The notes under the pieces are model-generated. The model was given only the letters and a program-made list of their open reading frames with translations, was not told where the DNA came from and searched no databases. A program made the position numbers and the translations under genes. DNA of 64,000 nt from Kribbella steppae (GTDB lineage Bacteria > Actinomycetota > Actinomycetes > Propionibacteriales > Kribbellaceae). Position 1 is the stretch's first letter; the number at the start of each line of letters is the position of its first letter. Shown one piece after another: positions 32,152 to 40,322 of this stretch. The DNA is taken from contig NZ_SLWN01000020.1 of the NCBI RefSeq assembly GCF_004342025.1, positions 62,001 to 126,000 on the forward strand, given 5' to 3'.

Positions 32152-33035
32152 CCCTTCACCGCCCCCGCCGACAGGCCCTGGACCAGGAACTTCTGCACAT
32201 AGGCGAAGACAAGCACAACCGGTACGACGGCCACCACGCCACCCGCCGCCAATGCGCCGAAGTCGACGCTGTACTCACCGAGCATGTAGCTCAGCCCGAC
32301 CGGGATGGTGAACTGGTCCTGGTCGTTGAGGAACATCAGCGCGAAGAGGAAGTTGTTCCACGATCCGATGAAGGCGAACGAGCTGATCGCCACCATCCCG
32401 GGCCGCAGCAGCGGCAGCACGATGGTCAGGAAGCCGCGGAGCCGGCCGCATCCATCCACCCAGGACGCCTCCTCCAGCTCGATCGGGACGTTGCGGATGA
32501 ACCCGGCCATCATGATCAGCGACAGCGGCAACCCGAACACGGTGTCCGCGATGACGATGCTCCACGGGGTGTTGATCAGCCCGATGGTGCGGAAGATGTC
32601 GAACAGCGGGATGAGCATCATCGCGCCCGGGATGAACTGCGTGCACAACGTCATCACCAGGAACGCACCCCGGCCGCGGAACCGGAACCGGGCCAGCGCG
32701 TAGCCGCCGAGCAACGACAACACCGTCGTACCGAACAAGGTGAACAACGCGATGATGACCGAGTTCTTGAAGAACACCGCGAACCCGGCACCGTTCCACA
32801 CGGTCGCGTAGTGCTCGAACGTGATCGGCCACGGCACCACGGACGTGGACCCGGCCGGGCGCAGGCTGAACAGCAGGATCCAGTAGAACGGCACCAGCGT
32901 GAACAACAGATACAGCGCGAGCGGCGCGTAGATCATCCACCGCGGCGCTCGCCGGTTGTTGGGAATCTCTTGGCGGGATTGTCGACGATCGACAGTCGTA
33001 CGACGCTCTGCCGGCGCCTCAAGAACCGTGGTCAT
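32148..33035 (-). CDS. Carbohydrate ABC transporter permease (MalG type)
   Basis: This 295-residue inner-membrane permease has six predicted helices. The EAA loop that docks the ATPase is IELEEASWVDGCGRLRGFLTIVLPLLRPG. An N-terminal cytoplasmic stretch of about 35 residues precedes the first helix. The ATG at 33035 lies inside a long stem-loop (33031-33119). It pairs with the MalF-type permease at 33154 and the binding protein at 37380. No ATPase gene is present, so a shared MsiK-type ATPase is presumed. Confidence 0.92.
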   Translation of the reverse strand: MTTVLEAPAERRTTVDRRQSRQEIPNNRRAPRWMIYAPLALYLLFTLVPFYWILLFSLRPAGSTSVVPWPITFEHYATVWNGAGFAVFFKNSVIIALFTLFGTTVLSLLGGYALARFRFRGRGAFLVMTLCTQFIPGAMMLIPLFDIFRTIGLINTPWSIVIADTVFGLPLSLIMMAGFIRNVPIELEEASWVDGCGRLRGFLTIVLPLLRPGMVAISSFAFIGSWNNFLFALMFLNDQDQFTIPVGLSYMLGEYSVDFGALAAGGVVAVVPVVLVFAYVQKFLVQGLSAGAVKG

Positions 33036-33119
33036 GGGGCCTCCCGGCCTGGACTGAGGAGTGGAGGGAGCGCAGCGACTGGAGTGACGAGGGAAGGCCG
33101 GGAGCCAAGGCCCCATGAC
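33031..33119 (-). promoter_or_regulatory. Stem-loop that encloses the RBS and start codon of the second permease gene
   Basis: GTCATGGGGCCT (33031-33042) pairs with AGGCCCCATGAC (33108-33119), and the adjoining TCCCGGCCT (33042-33050) pairs with AGGCCGGGA (33095-33103), with a four-base bulge on one side. On the minus-strand message the GGGAGG ribosome site and the ATG at 33035 are both inside the stem. The loop includes the sequence GGAGCGCAGCGAC. Such a structure would lower translation of the second permease unless opened. Confidence 0.6.
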
Positions 33120-33153
33120 CCCGCCGGCGCCGAAGGCCCGGCCAAAGGCACTG

Positions 33154-34083
33154 TCATGCTTTGTCCTCTCGGCCGACTCTGGAGAGCTTGAGATACGCGA
33201 TCGAGAAGATCGCCAGGATCAGGAATGCGGACACGGTCAGCGCGGAGCCGTAGCCGAACTCCTTCGCGTCGACCGCCATCCGGGCGACGTACAGCGGCAG
33301 CGTCATGGTCGCGTTGCCGGGGCCGCCGCCTGTCAGTGTGTAGAGCAGGTCGACGTTGTTGAACTCCCACACCGCCCGCAGCAGCGTCGACAGGATGATC
33401 GCGTTCTTGAGGTGCGGCAGCGTTACCGACCAGAACCGCTGCAGCCGCCCGGCACCGTCGACCTCCGCGGCCTCGTAGAGATCCTGCGAGATGGTCTGCA
33501 GATCGGCCAGCAGCAGGATCGCGAAGAACGGCACACCGCGCCACAACTCCGCGAGCACCGCCGCCCAGAAGGCAGACGTGCCGTCGATCAACGGGCTCTC
33601 GCCGTAACTACCGATACCGATGTCGGCGAGGTAGCGGGAGAACCCGGTGGTCGGGCTGTAGATGAGCAGCCAGATCGTCGTGGTGAGAACACCGGCGACC
33701 GCCCACGGGGAGAAGACCAGCGACCTGGCCAGGCTCCTCCCCACGAACGTCTCGTTGATGACCAGGGCCAGGCCGAGCCCCAGGACCAACTGGAGCCCGA
33801 CCTCGACGACGACCCATTGCGTTGTGAAGCGCAGCGAGTCCCAGAACATCTGGTCGCCCAGCATGTTCTGGTAGTTCTCGAGGCCGATGAAGCCGTTGCT
33901 GCGCGGCTTGGTGACGTTGTACTTGAACAGCGAGTAGTACACGACACTGCCGATGGGGTAGAGCAGGAAGATCGCGACGAGCACCAGCGTGGGCGCCAGC
34001 AGCGCGTACGGCGTCCACCGCTCCCGCGGTCGCCGACGGACCTGTGTGTCCGGCGGCGCCGGATCGGCCTGCAGAACTGCCAT
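33154..34083 (-). CDS. Carbohydrate ABC transporter permease (MalF type)
   Basis: This is a 309-residue membrane permease with six predicted helices, starting after a short basic N-terminus (RRRPRERW). The EAA loop reads DLYEAAEVDGAGRLQRFWSVTLPHLKN. It lies directly downstream of the pectinase gene (28-base gap) and upstream of the MalG-type partner. Together they probably import oligogalacturonides or other pectin fragments released by the pectinase. Confidence 0.92.
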   Translation of the reverse strand: MAVLQADPAPPDTQVRRRPRERWTPYALLAPTLVLVAIFLLYPIGSVVYYSLFKYNVTKPRSNGFIGLENYQNMLGDQMFWDSLRFTTQWVVVEVGLQLVLGLGLALVINETFVGRSLARSLVFSPWAVAGVLTTTIWLLIYSPTTGFSRYLADIGIGSYGESPLIDGTSAFWAAVLAELWRGVPFFAILLLADLQTISQDLYEAAEVDGAGRLQRFWSVTLPHLKNAIILSTLLRAVWEFNNVDLLYTLTGGGPGNATMTLPLYVARMAVDAKEFGYGSALTVSAFLILAIFSIAYLKLSRVGREDKA

Positions 34084-34111
34084 CGTGGAATCTCCTTGTT
34101 GTTGCTGCGGG

Positions 34112-37100
34112 TCAGTCGCGGTCGACCGGGTTCCACCCGTCGGCCCCGGCCAGCCAGGCGGATCGGTTGGCCGCGGCGGCCTCTGTGTCGGTCAGTTGCG
34201 GGCGTCCGTCGCCGGTCGCGGCGCCTGGGCCGGTGTTGCGGTACTCGGCGAATCGCGCGTCGCGCCACGACCACCCGCTCATGTCCGTCCAAGCCGGCGT
34301 ACCGATCTGGGCGCCGAGCCAGGAGTCCCGCACCACCACGCGGGGATCGGCACCGGGGTCGCCGCTGGGATGCCACGGACGACCGAGGAAGACCGTGCCG
34401 GCGGCGGCATCGGACTCGAAGCGGCTGTGTTCGATCAGGTAGCCGTGCGGGTTCGTGTCGACGGTCGCGGCCGCGGTGACGTACCCGTTGACCGGTTGGC
34501 CGCGGTTCACCGACTTGATCGTGCTGTCGGTGATCACCGCCGTACCGCGGCCGTAGATGAAGTCGACGTCACCCTGGATGAGCGAGTCGGTGATCCAGGT
34601 GCGGACGATCGCCTCGCGGTTCGGCGTGTCCAGGAGCAGCGTGTCCTGGTTGCCGAGCAGGCGCACATTGTCCAGCCGGATTCGGTCGCCGGCGGTGCGG
34701 AGCGCGATCGCCTGGCTGGGGAAGTTCGCCTGCTCGTCCCAGCCGTTCTCGACGGTGATGTCCTCCACGGTCACGTCGTCGCCGAGGATGCCGAGCGTCG
34801 CCGATCCGGTCGCGCCGAACGTTCCGCCGTAGAACTTCTCCTGGCCGGCGGCGAGGTCATAGGTCAGTACGACGTCCGCCGGGTTGCCGGTCGCGCTACG
34901 AATGGTCAGGTTGTCCTGGAACGCCCAGATTCGGACGACCTCCCGGTAGACGCCGGGCTTCACGACGATCGTGACCGGCCCTTTTCCGCCCACGGTTGCC
35001 ACGGCCGCACCGAGGCTGCCGAAGTCGCCGGTCCCGTCGAGTGCCACGGTGACCGTGCGGCCGTAGCTACGGGCCTTTGTGGTCGGTCCGGCGTACTCGC
35101 CGACGAGCTCGGGCACCTTGCTCGCGGCGTCCGGAGTCGAGGCGTAGTACGCCGCCGGGTCGAACGCCGTACCGACGTTGTCGCGCCGGCCGCGGATGCT
35201 GTTGAAGACATTGTTCTTGTTGACAATCTGCGAGGCCGGGTCCTTGGCGACGATCGGATCCTCGCCGTCGGAGTAGTAGTTGCTGTCGGCTACTACCTTG
35301 GCGGCGCCGCGGGACATCGTGCCGTACTGGCCGAAACCGCGGAACCAGTTGTTGTAGACGTGCGCGGCCTCGGTGTTGTCGATACTCGCGTTGCGCTGGT
35401 AGGTGTTCGAGAACCAGTTGTGGTGCATCGTGATCTTGGTCAGCACGTTCGTGGTCCAGCCGACGCCGACCGTCTTGTTGTGTGCGCTGAAGACGTTCCA
35501 CGACAGCGTCACGTAGTCGGAGTCCTTGCGTACGTCGACCAGGCCGTCACCGAGCCGCTCGAACGTGACGTGGTCGATCCACACGTGGTGTGCGGTGTCG
35601 AGCCGGATTCCGTCGTTGTCGTTCTCGGCTGACTTCCCGTCCCAGTCGCCGGGGATGTAGGAGTCGCGGATCCGCAGGTTGCGGACGATCACGTTGTGCG
35701 TGCCGTTGAGGAACAGGCCGCCGCCGACGAGTTCGGCCACGGTGCCGGCGCCGATGATGGTCTTGTTCGACGCGACCGAAACCTGGGTGCCGAAGGGAAT
35801 CCGCAGACTGCCCCGGACGACGATCACCAGCGGTTCGGCGCTACCGGCGTACTGGGTCAGCTTCTCGGCCGTGTCCGCGACCACGATCTGGCCGCCGAGT
35901 CCGCCGGTGGTGCCGGTGGGGAGGTCGGCGGTCGGGATCGACGCCATGCCGGTCGCCTTGCCCGACCACACCGGGCCGTCGGCCGTGGTACTGGATGGGG
36001 CGTTCATCAGTTGGAGGAGTTGCTTGTTCTGGTCCAGCCTGCCCGCACCCGCCCACGCGCCGACCAGCGAGGGGACGCTTGGCGCGGGGTTGATCAGCAG
36101 GTGCGGGCCGGAGCTTCCGGACACCGTCGGCAGCAGTTGGTCATCAGGATGTACGGCGTTGTAGGCGGCCAGTACCGCTGTCGGCCGGCCGTTCACCCAG
36201 TTGCCGGACTCGGTGATGCCGGTGCCACCCCAGTCGTAGATGATGCGGTCCGGGGTGACGCCTTGGAACCAGTTGCTGCGGGCAATGATCGAGGACTCGA
36301 CGCCGACGCCCCAGGAGTACTCGTACCGGTCGGGATTCGTGACCCGGTAGAGGTTGTTGTAGACATGCGCCTGGCCGAACCGGACCCGCGGACCGCGCTG
36401 GACCAGGTCGGTGAGCTCGTTGTGGTGCATGGTCACGCGGATCTTGCCGCGGTCGGCGATGACGCCGTCGCCGTTGCCCCACAGCAACGACTTGTCGTGA
36501 CCGCTGAGCTTGTTCCAGGAGATCGTGACCAGGTCGGCCTGGCGGACCACGTCGAGCAGGCCGTCGTGGCGGAGGAACGGTTCGCCGAAGTACTTCGGCT
36601 GCTCGGTGTCGACGGTGTCGCCGTCGTCGAGGGTCAGGTGGTCCAGCCAGACGTGAGTCGACCGGCTGACGACGACGTTGTCCCACTCGGTCTTCCAGGT
36701 GTCGCCGTTCCAGCCGGGGAAACAGTCGTACGCGTCGGAGATCCGCAGATTGCGGACAATCACGTTGTCGACCGACTCGATGTTGACGACGAACCCGACC
36801 AGGTGCGCGTCGCTGAGACCGATCAGAGTCGTGTTGGCGCCGATATCCATCCGGACCCGCTCGGCCTGTTTCGCCGACGAGGCCTTGCGGGCGTCCTCCA
36901 CCGGGCCGGTCGCCGGACCGGTCCAGTGCGCCGGGTCGTAGGTCTGGAGGTAGTTCTCCAACGTGTACGGCGCGACGTTGTACTCCGGACAGGCGATCGG
37001 CCGGCCGTCATCGGTGGTGTTGGCATCGAGCTTCCCGACCACCTGCACGATCTTCGGCTCGTCCCCGGCCACAGCAGCCTTGAGCTCAGCCGCCGTCCGA

Positions 37101-37312
37101 ACCTGTACGACGCGCTCGGCCGAAGCCCCACCCGTCGTACCGGATCCGTCGGAGGCCCACCCGTCACCAGGCGAGAGGACCTGCCGAGCCGGATCCGAAC
37201 TGTGAGTGGTTGTCGGTGTGGCTTGGTGTGCGACCGCAGCCTGCACCGGCACGAGGCCGAGCAGTGCGGTCGCGAGTAGGAAGGTTGTGGTGGCGCGGAG
37301 GGAGGGCGGCAT
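34112..37312 (-). CDS. Secreted multidomain pectinase: PL1 - PL1 - CE8 (pectin methylesterase)
   Basis: This 1066-residue protein has a Sec signal peptide (residues 1-28, AVA-H cut). Three catalytic modules follow. A first pectate lyase family 1 domain covers about 60-430, with catalytic Arg region QRGPRVRFGQAHVYNN near residue 305. A second, shorter PL1-like domain covers about 455-750 (QRNASIDNTEAAHVYNN near 640). A CE8 pectin methylesterase domain covers about 765-1040, with GNQDTLLLD, GDVDFIYGRG and LGRPWHP. Methylester removal and beta-elimination of polygalacturonan would thus be done by one enzyme outside the cell. The palindrome at 37333-37346 sits 21 bases before the start. Confidence 0.93.
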   Translation of the reverse strand: MPPSLRATTTFLLATALLGLVPVQAAVAHQATPTTTHSSDPARQVLSPGDGWASDGSGTTGGASAERVVQVRTAAELKAAVAGDEPKIVQVVGKLDANTTDDGRPIACPEYNVAPYTLENYLQTYDPAHWTGPATGPVEDARKASSAKQAERVRMDIGANTTLIGLSDAHLVGFVVNIESVDNVIVRNLRISDAYDCFPGWNGDTWKTEWDNVVVSRSTHVWLDHLTLDDGDTVDTEQPKYFGEPFLRHDGLLDVVRQADLVTISWNKLSGHDKSLLWGNGDGVIADRGKIRVTMHHNELTDLVQRGPRVRFGQAHVYNNLYRVTNPDRYEYSWGVGVESSIIARSNWFQGVTPDRIIYDWGGTGITESGNWVNGRPTAVLAAYNAVHPDDQLLPTVSGSSGPHLLINPAPSVPSLVGAWAGAGRLDQNKQLLQLMNAPSSTTADGPVWSGKATGMASIPTADLPTGTTGGLGGQIVVADTAEKLTQYAGSAEPLVIVVRGSLRIPFGTQVSVASNKTIIGAGTVAELVGGGLFLNGTHNVIVRNLRIRDSYIPGDWDGKSAENDNDGIRLDTAHHVWIDHVTFERLGDGLVDVRKDSDYVTLSWNVFSAHNKTVGVGWTTNVLTKITMHHNWFSNTYQRNASIDNTEAAHVYNNWFRGFGQYGTMSRGAAKVVADSNYYSDGEDPIVAKDPASQIVNKNNVFNSIRGRRDNVGTAFDPAAYYASTPDAASKVPELVGEYAGPTTKARSYGRTVTVALDGTGDFGSLGAAVATVGGKGPVTIVVKPGVYREVVRIWAFQDNLTIRSATGNPADVVLTYDLAAGQEKFYGGTFGATGSATLGILGDDVTVEDITVENGWDEQANFPSQAIALRTAGDRIRLDNVRLLGNQDTLLLDTPNREAIVRTWITDSLIQGDVDFIYGRGTAVITDSTIKSVNRGQPVNGYVTAAATVDTNPHGYLIEHSRFESDAAAGTVFLGRPWHPSGDPGADPRVVVRDSWLGAQIGTPAWTDMSGWSWRDARFAEYRNTGPGAATGDGRPQLTDTEAAAANRSAWLAGADGWNPVDRD

Positions 37313-37332
37313 GACGGGGTCTCCTCACAGAG

Positions 37333-37346
37333 AGAAACCGGTTTCT
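37333..37346. promoter_or_regulatory. LacI operator upstream of the pectinase operon
   Basis: AGAAACCGGTTTCT is a perfect 14-bp palindrome with the central CCGG typical of LacI-family sites. It lies just upstream of the pectinase start and downstream of the binding-protein gene. An identical copy lies at 38758-38771. Confidence 0.8.
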
Positions 37347-37379
37347 TAGGACGAACTACAGACCGTGGTCAGAGCAGGG

Positions 37380-38726
37380 TCACTTGCCTGCCTTGAGCGA
37401 CTCGTCGTACTCCTTCTTCGCGGCCTCGAACCGGGCGGCGTACTTGTCCGCGAACGCCTGCGCAGTGAGCTTCTTCTGGAGCAACTGCTGGAAGTCGGCT
37501 TCCATCTCGGTCTTGAGGATCTTGCTCCAGTCCGGCAGGTACGTCGGCAGCTGCAGGTACTGCGTCTTCGGGTTCTTCGACGTCTCCACGATCGCCTTCA
37601 GCGGCTGCGACTGCTGCACCCACGACGCCTTCGCGGCCTCGGTGTTCGCCGGCACCTGGCCGACCGCCTCGCACCACTCGGAGTTGGCCGTCGTGCTCAT
37701 GAACTCGACGAACTTCCACGCCGCCGCCTTCTTCTCGCTCTTCGCGAGGATGCCGAGCCCGGAGATGGCCGGCGCGGTCGCGGTGATGACGCCGTCGGCG
37801 TTCGGGAACGGCTGGACGCCGGCCACGTTCGCCGGGCCGAGGGCCTTGAAGTGGTCCTGGGTCGAGCCGAGGTTGTGGTGTGTCGCCCAGGCCGAGCCGC
37901 CGTCGAACGCGGCGACGATCTTGGCGTAGTCGTTGGACAGGTCGGCCGGTGCGCTGACGGTGCCGTACAGACCGGCGTACCGCTCGAGCGCCTTGACCGC
38001 CTCCGGGTCGTTGAACGTCGCCTTGCCGTCGTCGGTGAAGAACTTGCCGATCCCTGCCTGGCCGTACGTCATCGCGAACATCGGCGGCATCGAGCCCGGC
38101 CCACCGCGGAACGCGAAGCCGAACCTGTTCTTGTCCTTCTCGGTCAGCTGCTGGGCGATGGAGAAGAATTCGTCGTACGACTTGGGCTCGGCCAGGCTCT
38201 TCTGCTTCAGCCAGTCGGTCCGGTACCAGATCACGTCCGACAGCGCGCTCAGCGGCGCCTTGTAGAGCTTGGCGTCGGCGGAGTTTCGGCGCTCGTTCGC
38301 GATCATGGTCGCGTCGACCTTGCTGGTCAGCGCCGACGTCTCGTACGCGTCGTCCAGCTTGACCAGCGCGTTCTGCGCGATCAGGTGGGCGACGTCATTG
38401 CCGATCAGCATCACGTCCGGGATCTCGCCGGAGGCGAGCGCGTTGTCGACCTTCTGCAGGTACGACGAGTTGGGCAGGCCGACGTACTCGACCTTGATGT
38501 CGGGGTTGGCGGCGTTGAAGTCGCCGATCAACTTCTCCCACTTCTTGGTCAGCGCCGGATTGGCGTTGGTGTCCCAGAACTGGACCGTTCCCTTCGCCTC
38601 ACCCCAGTCGTCGGGGTTGCTCGCGGCCTCCGAACCGCCGCCGCTGGTCGGGCCGGCACAACCGCCGATCGCCAGCGTCAGTGCCGCGGCCGCCGCTGTG
38701 GCCCGGAACCACCCTCTGCCTGTCAT
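37380..38726 (-). CDS. Sugar ABC transporter substrate-binding lipoprotein of the pectin locus
   Basis: This is a 448-residue family 1 extracellular binding protein. It has a signal peptide ending in a lipobox (AIGGC, lipid on C23) followed by a Gly/Ser linker. Family blocks include VQFWDTNANPALTKKWEKLIGDFN, PDVMLIGNDVAHLI and WKFVEFMSTTANSEWC. It probably binds pectin-derived oligosaccharides for the permeases at 32148-34083. It is separated from them by the pectinase gene, which has its own operator. ATG at 38726. Confidence 0.93.
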   Translation of the reverse strand: MTGRGWFRATAAAAALTLAIGGCAGPTSGGGSEAASNPDDWGEAKGTVQFWDTNANPALTKKWEKLIGDFNAANPDIKVEYVGLPNSSYLQKVDNALASGEIPDVMLIGNDVAHLIAQNALVKLDDAYETSALTSKVDATMIANERRNSADAKLYKAPLSALSDVIWYRTDWLKQKSLAEPKSYDEFFSIAQQLTEKDKNRFGFAFRGGPGSMPPMFAMTYGQAGIGKFFTDDGKATFNDPEAVKALERYAGLYGTVSAPADLSNDYAKIVAAFDGGSAWATHHNLGSTQDHFKALGPANVAGVQPFPNADGVITATAPAISGLGILAKSEKKAAAWKFVEFMSTTANSEWCEAVGQVPANTEAAKASWVQQSQPLKAIVETSKNPKTQYLQLPTYLPDWSKILKTEMEADFQQLLQKKLTAQAFADKYAARFEAAKKEYDESLKAGK

Positions 38727-38757
38727 CTCGTCCTTCTCTCCACGCCGGAACAGTTTG

Positions 38758-38771
38758 AGAAACCGGTTTCT
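38758..38771. promoter_or_regulatory. LacI operator in the binding-protein / GH43 divergent promoter
   Basis: This is the second exact copy of AGAAACCGGTTTCT, placed between the binding-protein gene (start 38726) and the GH43-lacI operon (start 38847). It can control both directions, including the repressor gene itself. Confidence 0.8.
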
Positions 38772-38846
38772 TCGTGAGAAAGTAACACAGCGCACCGGGC
38801 TCGCAATAGGGTTCGGAAGGCGGTTTCCCGATGGAGGGCGAGACCT

Positions 38847-40322
38847 GTGTATGCCAACCCGGTGCTGGATGCAGATTGGCCGGATCCGGACGCGATCCGG
38901 GTCGGCGACGACTTCTGGATGATCGCGTCCAGCTTCAACCGGGCGCCCGGACTGCCGGTGCTGCACTCGCGCGACCTGGTCTCGTGGACGCTCGTCAACC
39001 ATGCGCTGCGCGAGGTGCCGCCGGTCGAGCACTACCGGATTCCTCGGCATGGCGGCGGTGTCTGGGCGCCGAGCATCCGGCACCACGACGGCCGGTTCTG
39101 GATCGTCTATCCCGACCCGGATCACGGGATCTTCGTGCTCAGCGCCACCGATCCGACGGGCGCCTGGTCGGAGCCGCGACTGCTGCTGGCCGGCCGCGGT
39201 CTGATCGATCCGTGCCCGCTGTGGGACGACGACGGGCGCTGCTATCTCGTGCATGGGTGGGCGAAGAGCCGGGCCGGGATCAAGAACCGGCTCACCGTCC
39301 GCGAGGTGTCGCCGGCACTCGATCGAGTCGTGGGGCCGGCTCGGACCGTCATCGACGGGGACGAGCTGCCCGGGTACACGACCCTCGAGGGGCCGAAGTT
39401 CTACAAGCGGGACGGGTACTACTGGATCTTCGCGCCGGCCGGTGGAGTGACGACTGGCTGGCAGTCCGCGTTCCGGGCCCGGTCGCCGTACGGGCCGTAC
39501 GAGGATCGCGTCGTACTGGCGCAGGGGTCGACGCCGGTCAACGGGCCACATCAGGGCGCGTGGGTGGACACGCCGGATGGTGAGGACTGGTTCCTGCACT
39601 TCTCCGATCGCGGTCCGGCGGGTCGCGTCGTCCATCTGCAGCCGATGAAATGGGAGGACGGCTGGCCCGTCATCGGTAACGGCGGAGAGCCGGTACTGCG
39701 GCATCCGCTGCCGGCCGGTGAGCAGCGAGAGCCCGAGCGGAGTGATGCGTTCGAGGGGCCGGAGTTGTCGCCGATCTGGCACTGGCAGGCGAACCCGCGA
39801 CCTGACTGGTACGACGCCCCGAAGGACGGCTCACTGCGGTTGGCCGTGCTCCCGGACGACGACGGCGATCTGCGGAATCTCCCGCAGGTGCTCGGGCAGC
39901 AGCTACCTGGACATCCCCGCCGGTTCGAGACGTCGGTTCAGCTCGACGGCGGCGGGCCGGGTGCTCGCGCGGGTCTCGTCGTACTGGGCCAGACGTATGC
40001 GTGGATCGGGCTCCATCGGACGCCGACCGGGACGGACGTCGTACTGCGGGAACGCGGTACACCGGATGAGGACGTCCTGCATCAGGCTCCACTGGAGACG
40101 CCGTACGTCGAATTGGCCGCTGACGTGGATGAGAATGCAGTTGTGCGGTTCTCGTATCGGGCGGGCGGTGAATGGGTGGAGATCGCCAAGGCCTTCCAGG
40201 CTGTGGAGGGACGGTGGATCGGCGCCGAGGTGGGGCTGTTCGCCGCGGCGCCACAAGGCACGATGGACGATGGCGGGGCCGTGTTCGGCCCGGTCCGGGT
40301 AACCGAGCGAGAGACGGCTTGA
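38847..40322 (+). CDS. Glycoside hydrolase family 43 protein
   Basis: This 491-residue protein has a five-bladed beta-propeller typical of GH43. The catalytic base is D13 in the WPDPDAIRVGD motif, the pKa-modulating Asp lies in GLIDPCPLWDDDGR, and the general acid is E181 in TTLEGPKFYK. A C-terminal beta-sandwich (about 310-490) follows. There is no signal peptide, so it acts on imported oligosaccharides, probably removing arabinose or xylose side chains. The GTG at 38847 has GGAGGGCGA upstream. Its stop overlaps the lacI start (TGATG). Confidence 0.9.
   Translation: MYANPVLDADWPDPDAIRVGDDFWMIASSFNRAPGLPVLHSRDLVSWTLVNHALREVPPVEHYRIPRHGGGVWAPSIRHHDGRFWIVYPDPDHGIFVLSATDPTGAWSEPRLLLAGRGLIDPCPLWDDDGRCYLVHGWAKSRAGIKNRLTVREVSPALDRVVGPARTVIDGDELPGYTTLEGPKFYKRDGYYWIFAPAGGVTTGWQSAFRARSPYGPYEDRVVLAQGSTPVNGPHQGAWVDTPDGEDWFLHFSDRGPAGRVVHLQPMKWEDGWPVIGNGGEPVLRHPLPAGEQREPERSDAFEGPELSPIWHWQANPRPDWYDAPKDGSLRLAVLPDDDGDLRNLPQVLGQQLPGHPRRFETSVQLDGGGPGARAGLVVLGQTYAWIGLHRTPTGTDVVLRERGTPDEDVLHQAPLETPYVELAADVDENAVVRFSYRAGGEWVEIAKAFQAVEGRWIGAEVGLFAAAPQGTMDDGGAVFGPVRVTERETA

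Noticed and set aside
35696..37279. Plus-strand open frame of 527 codons over the pectinase gene
   Set aside because: Shadow of the pectinase frame. The antisense translation has no domain pattern, whereas the minus frame carries complete PL1 and CE8 motifs.
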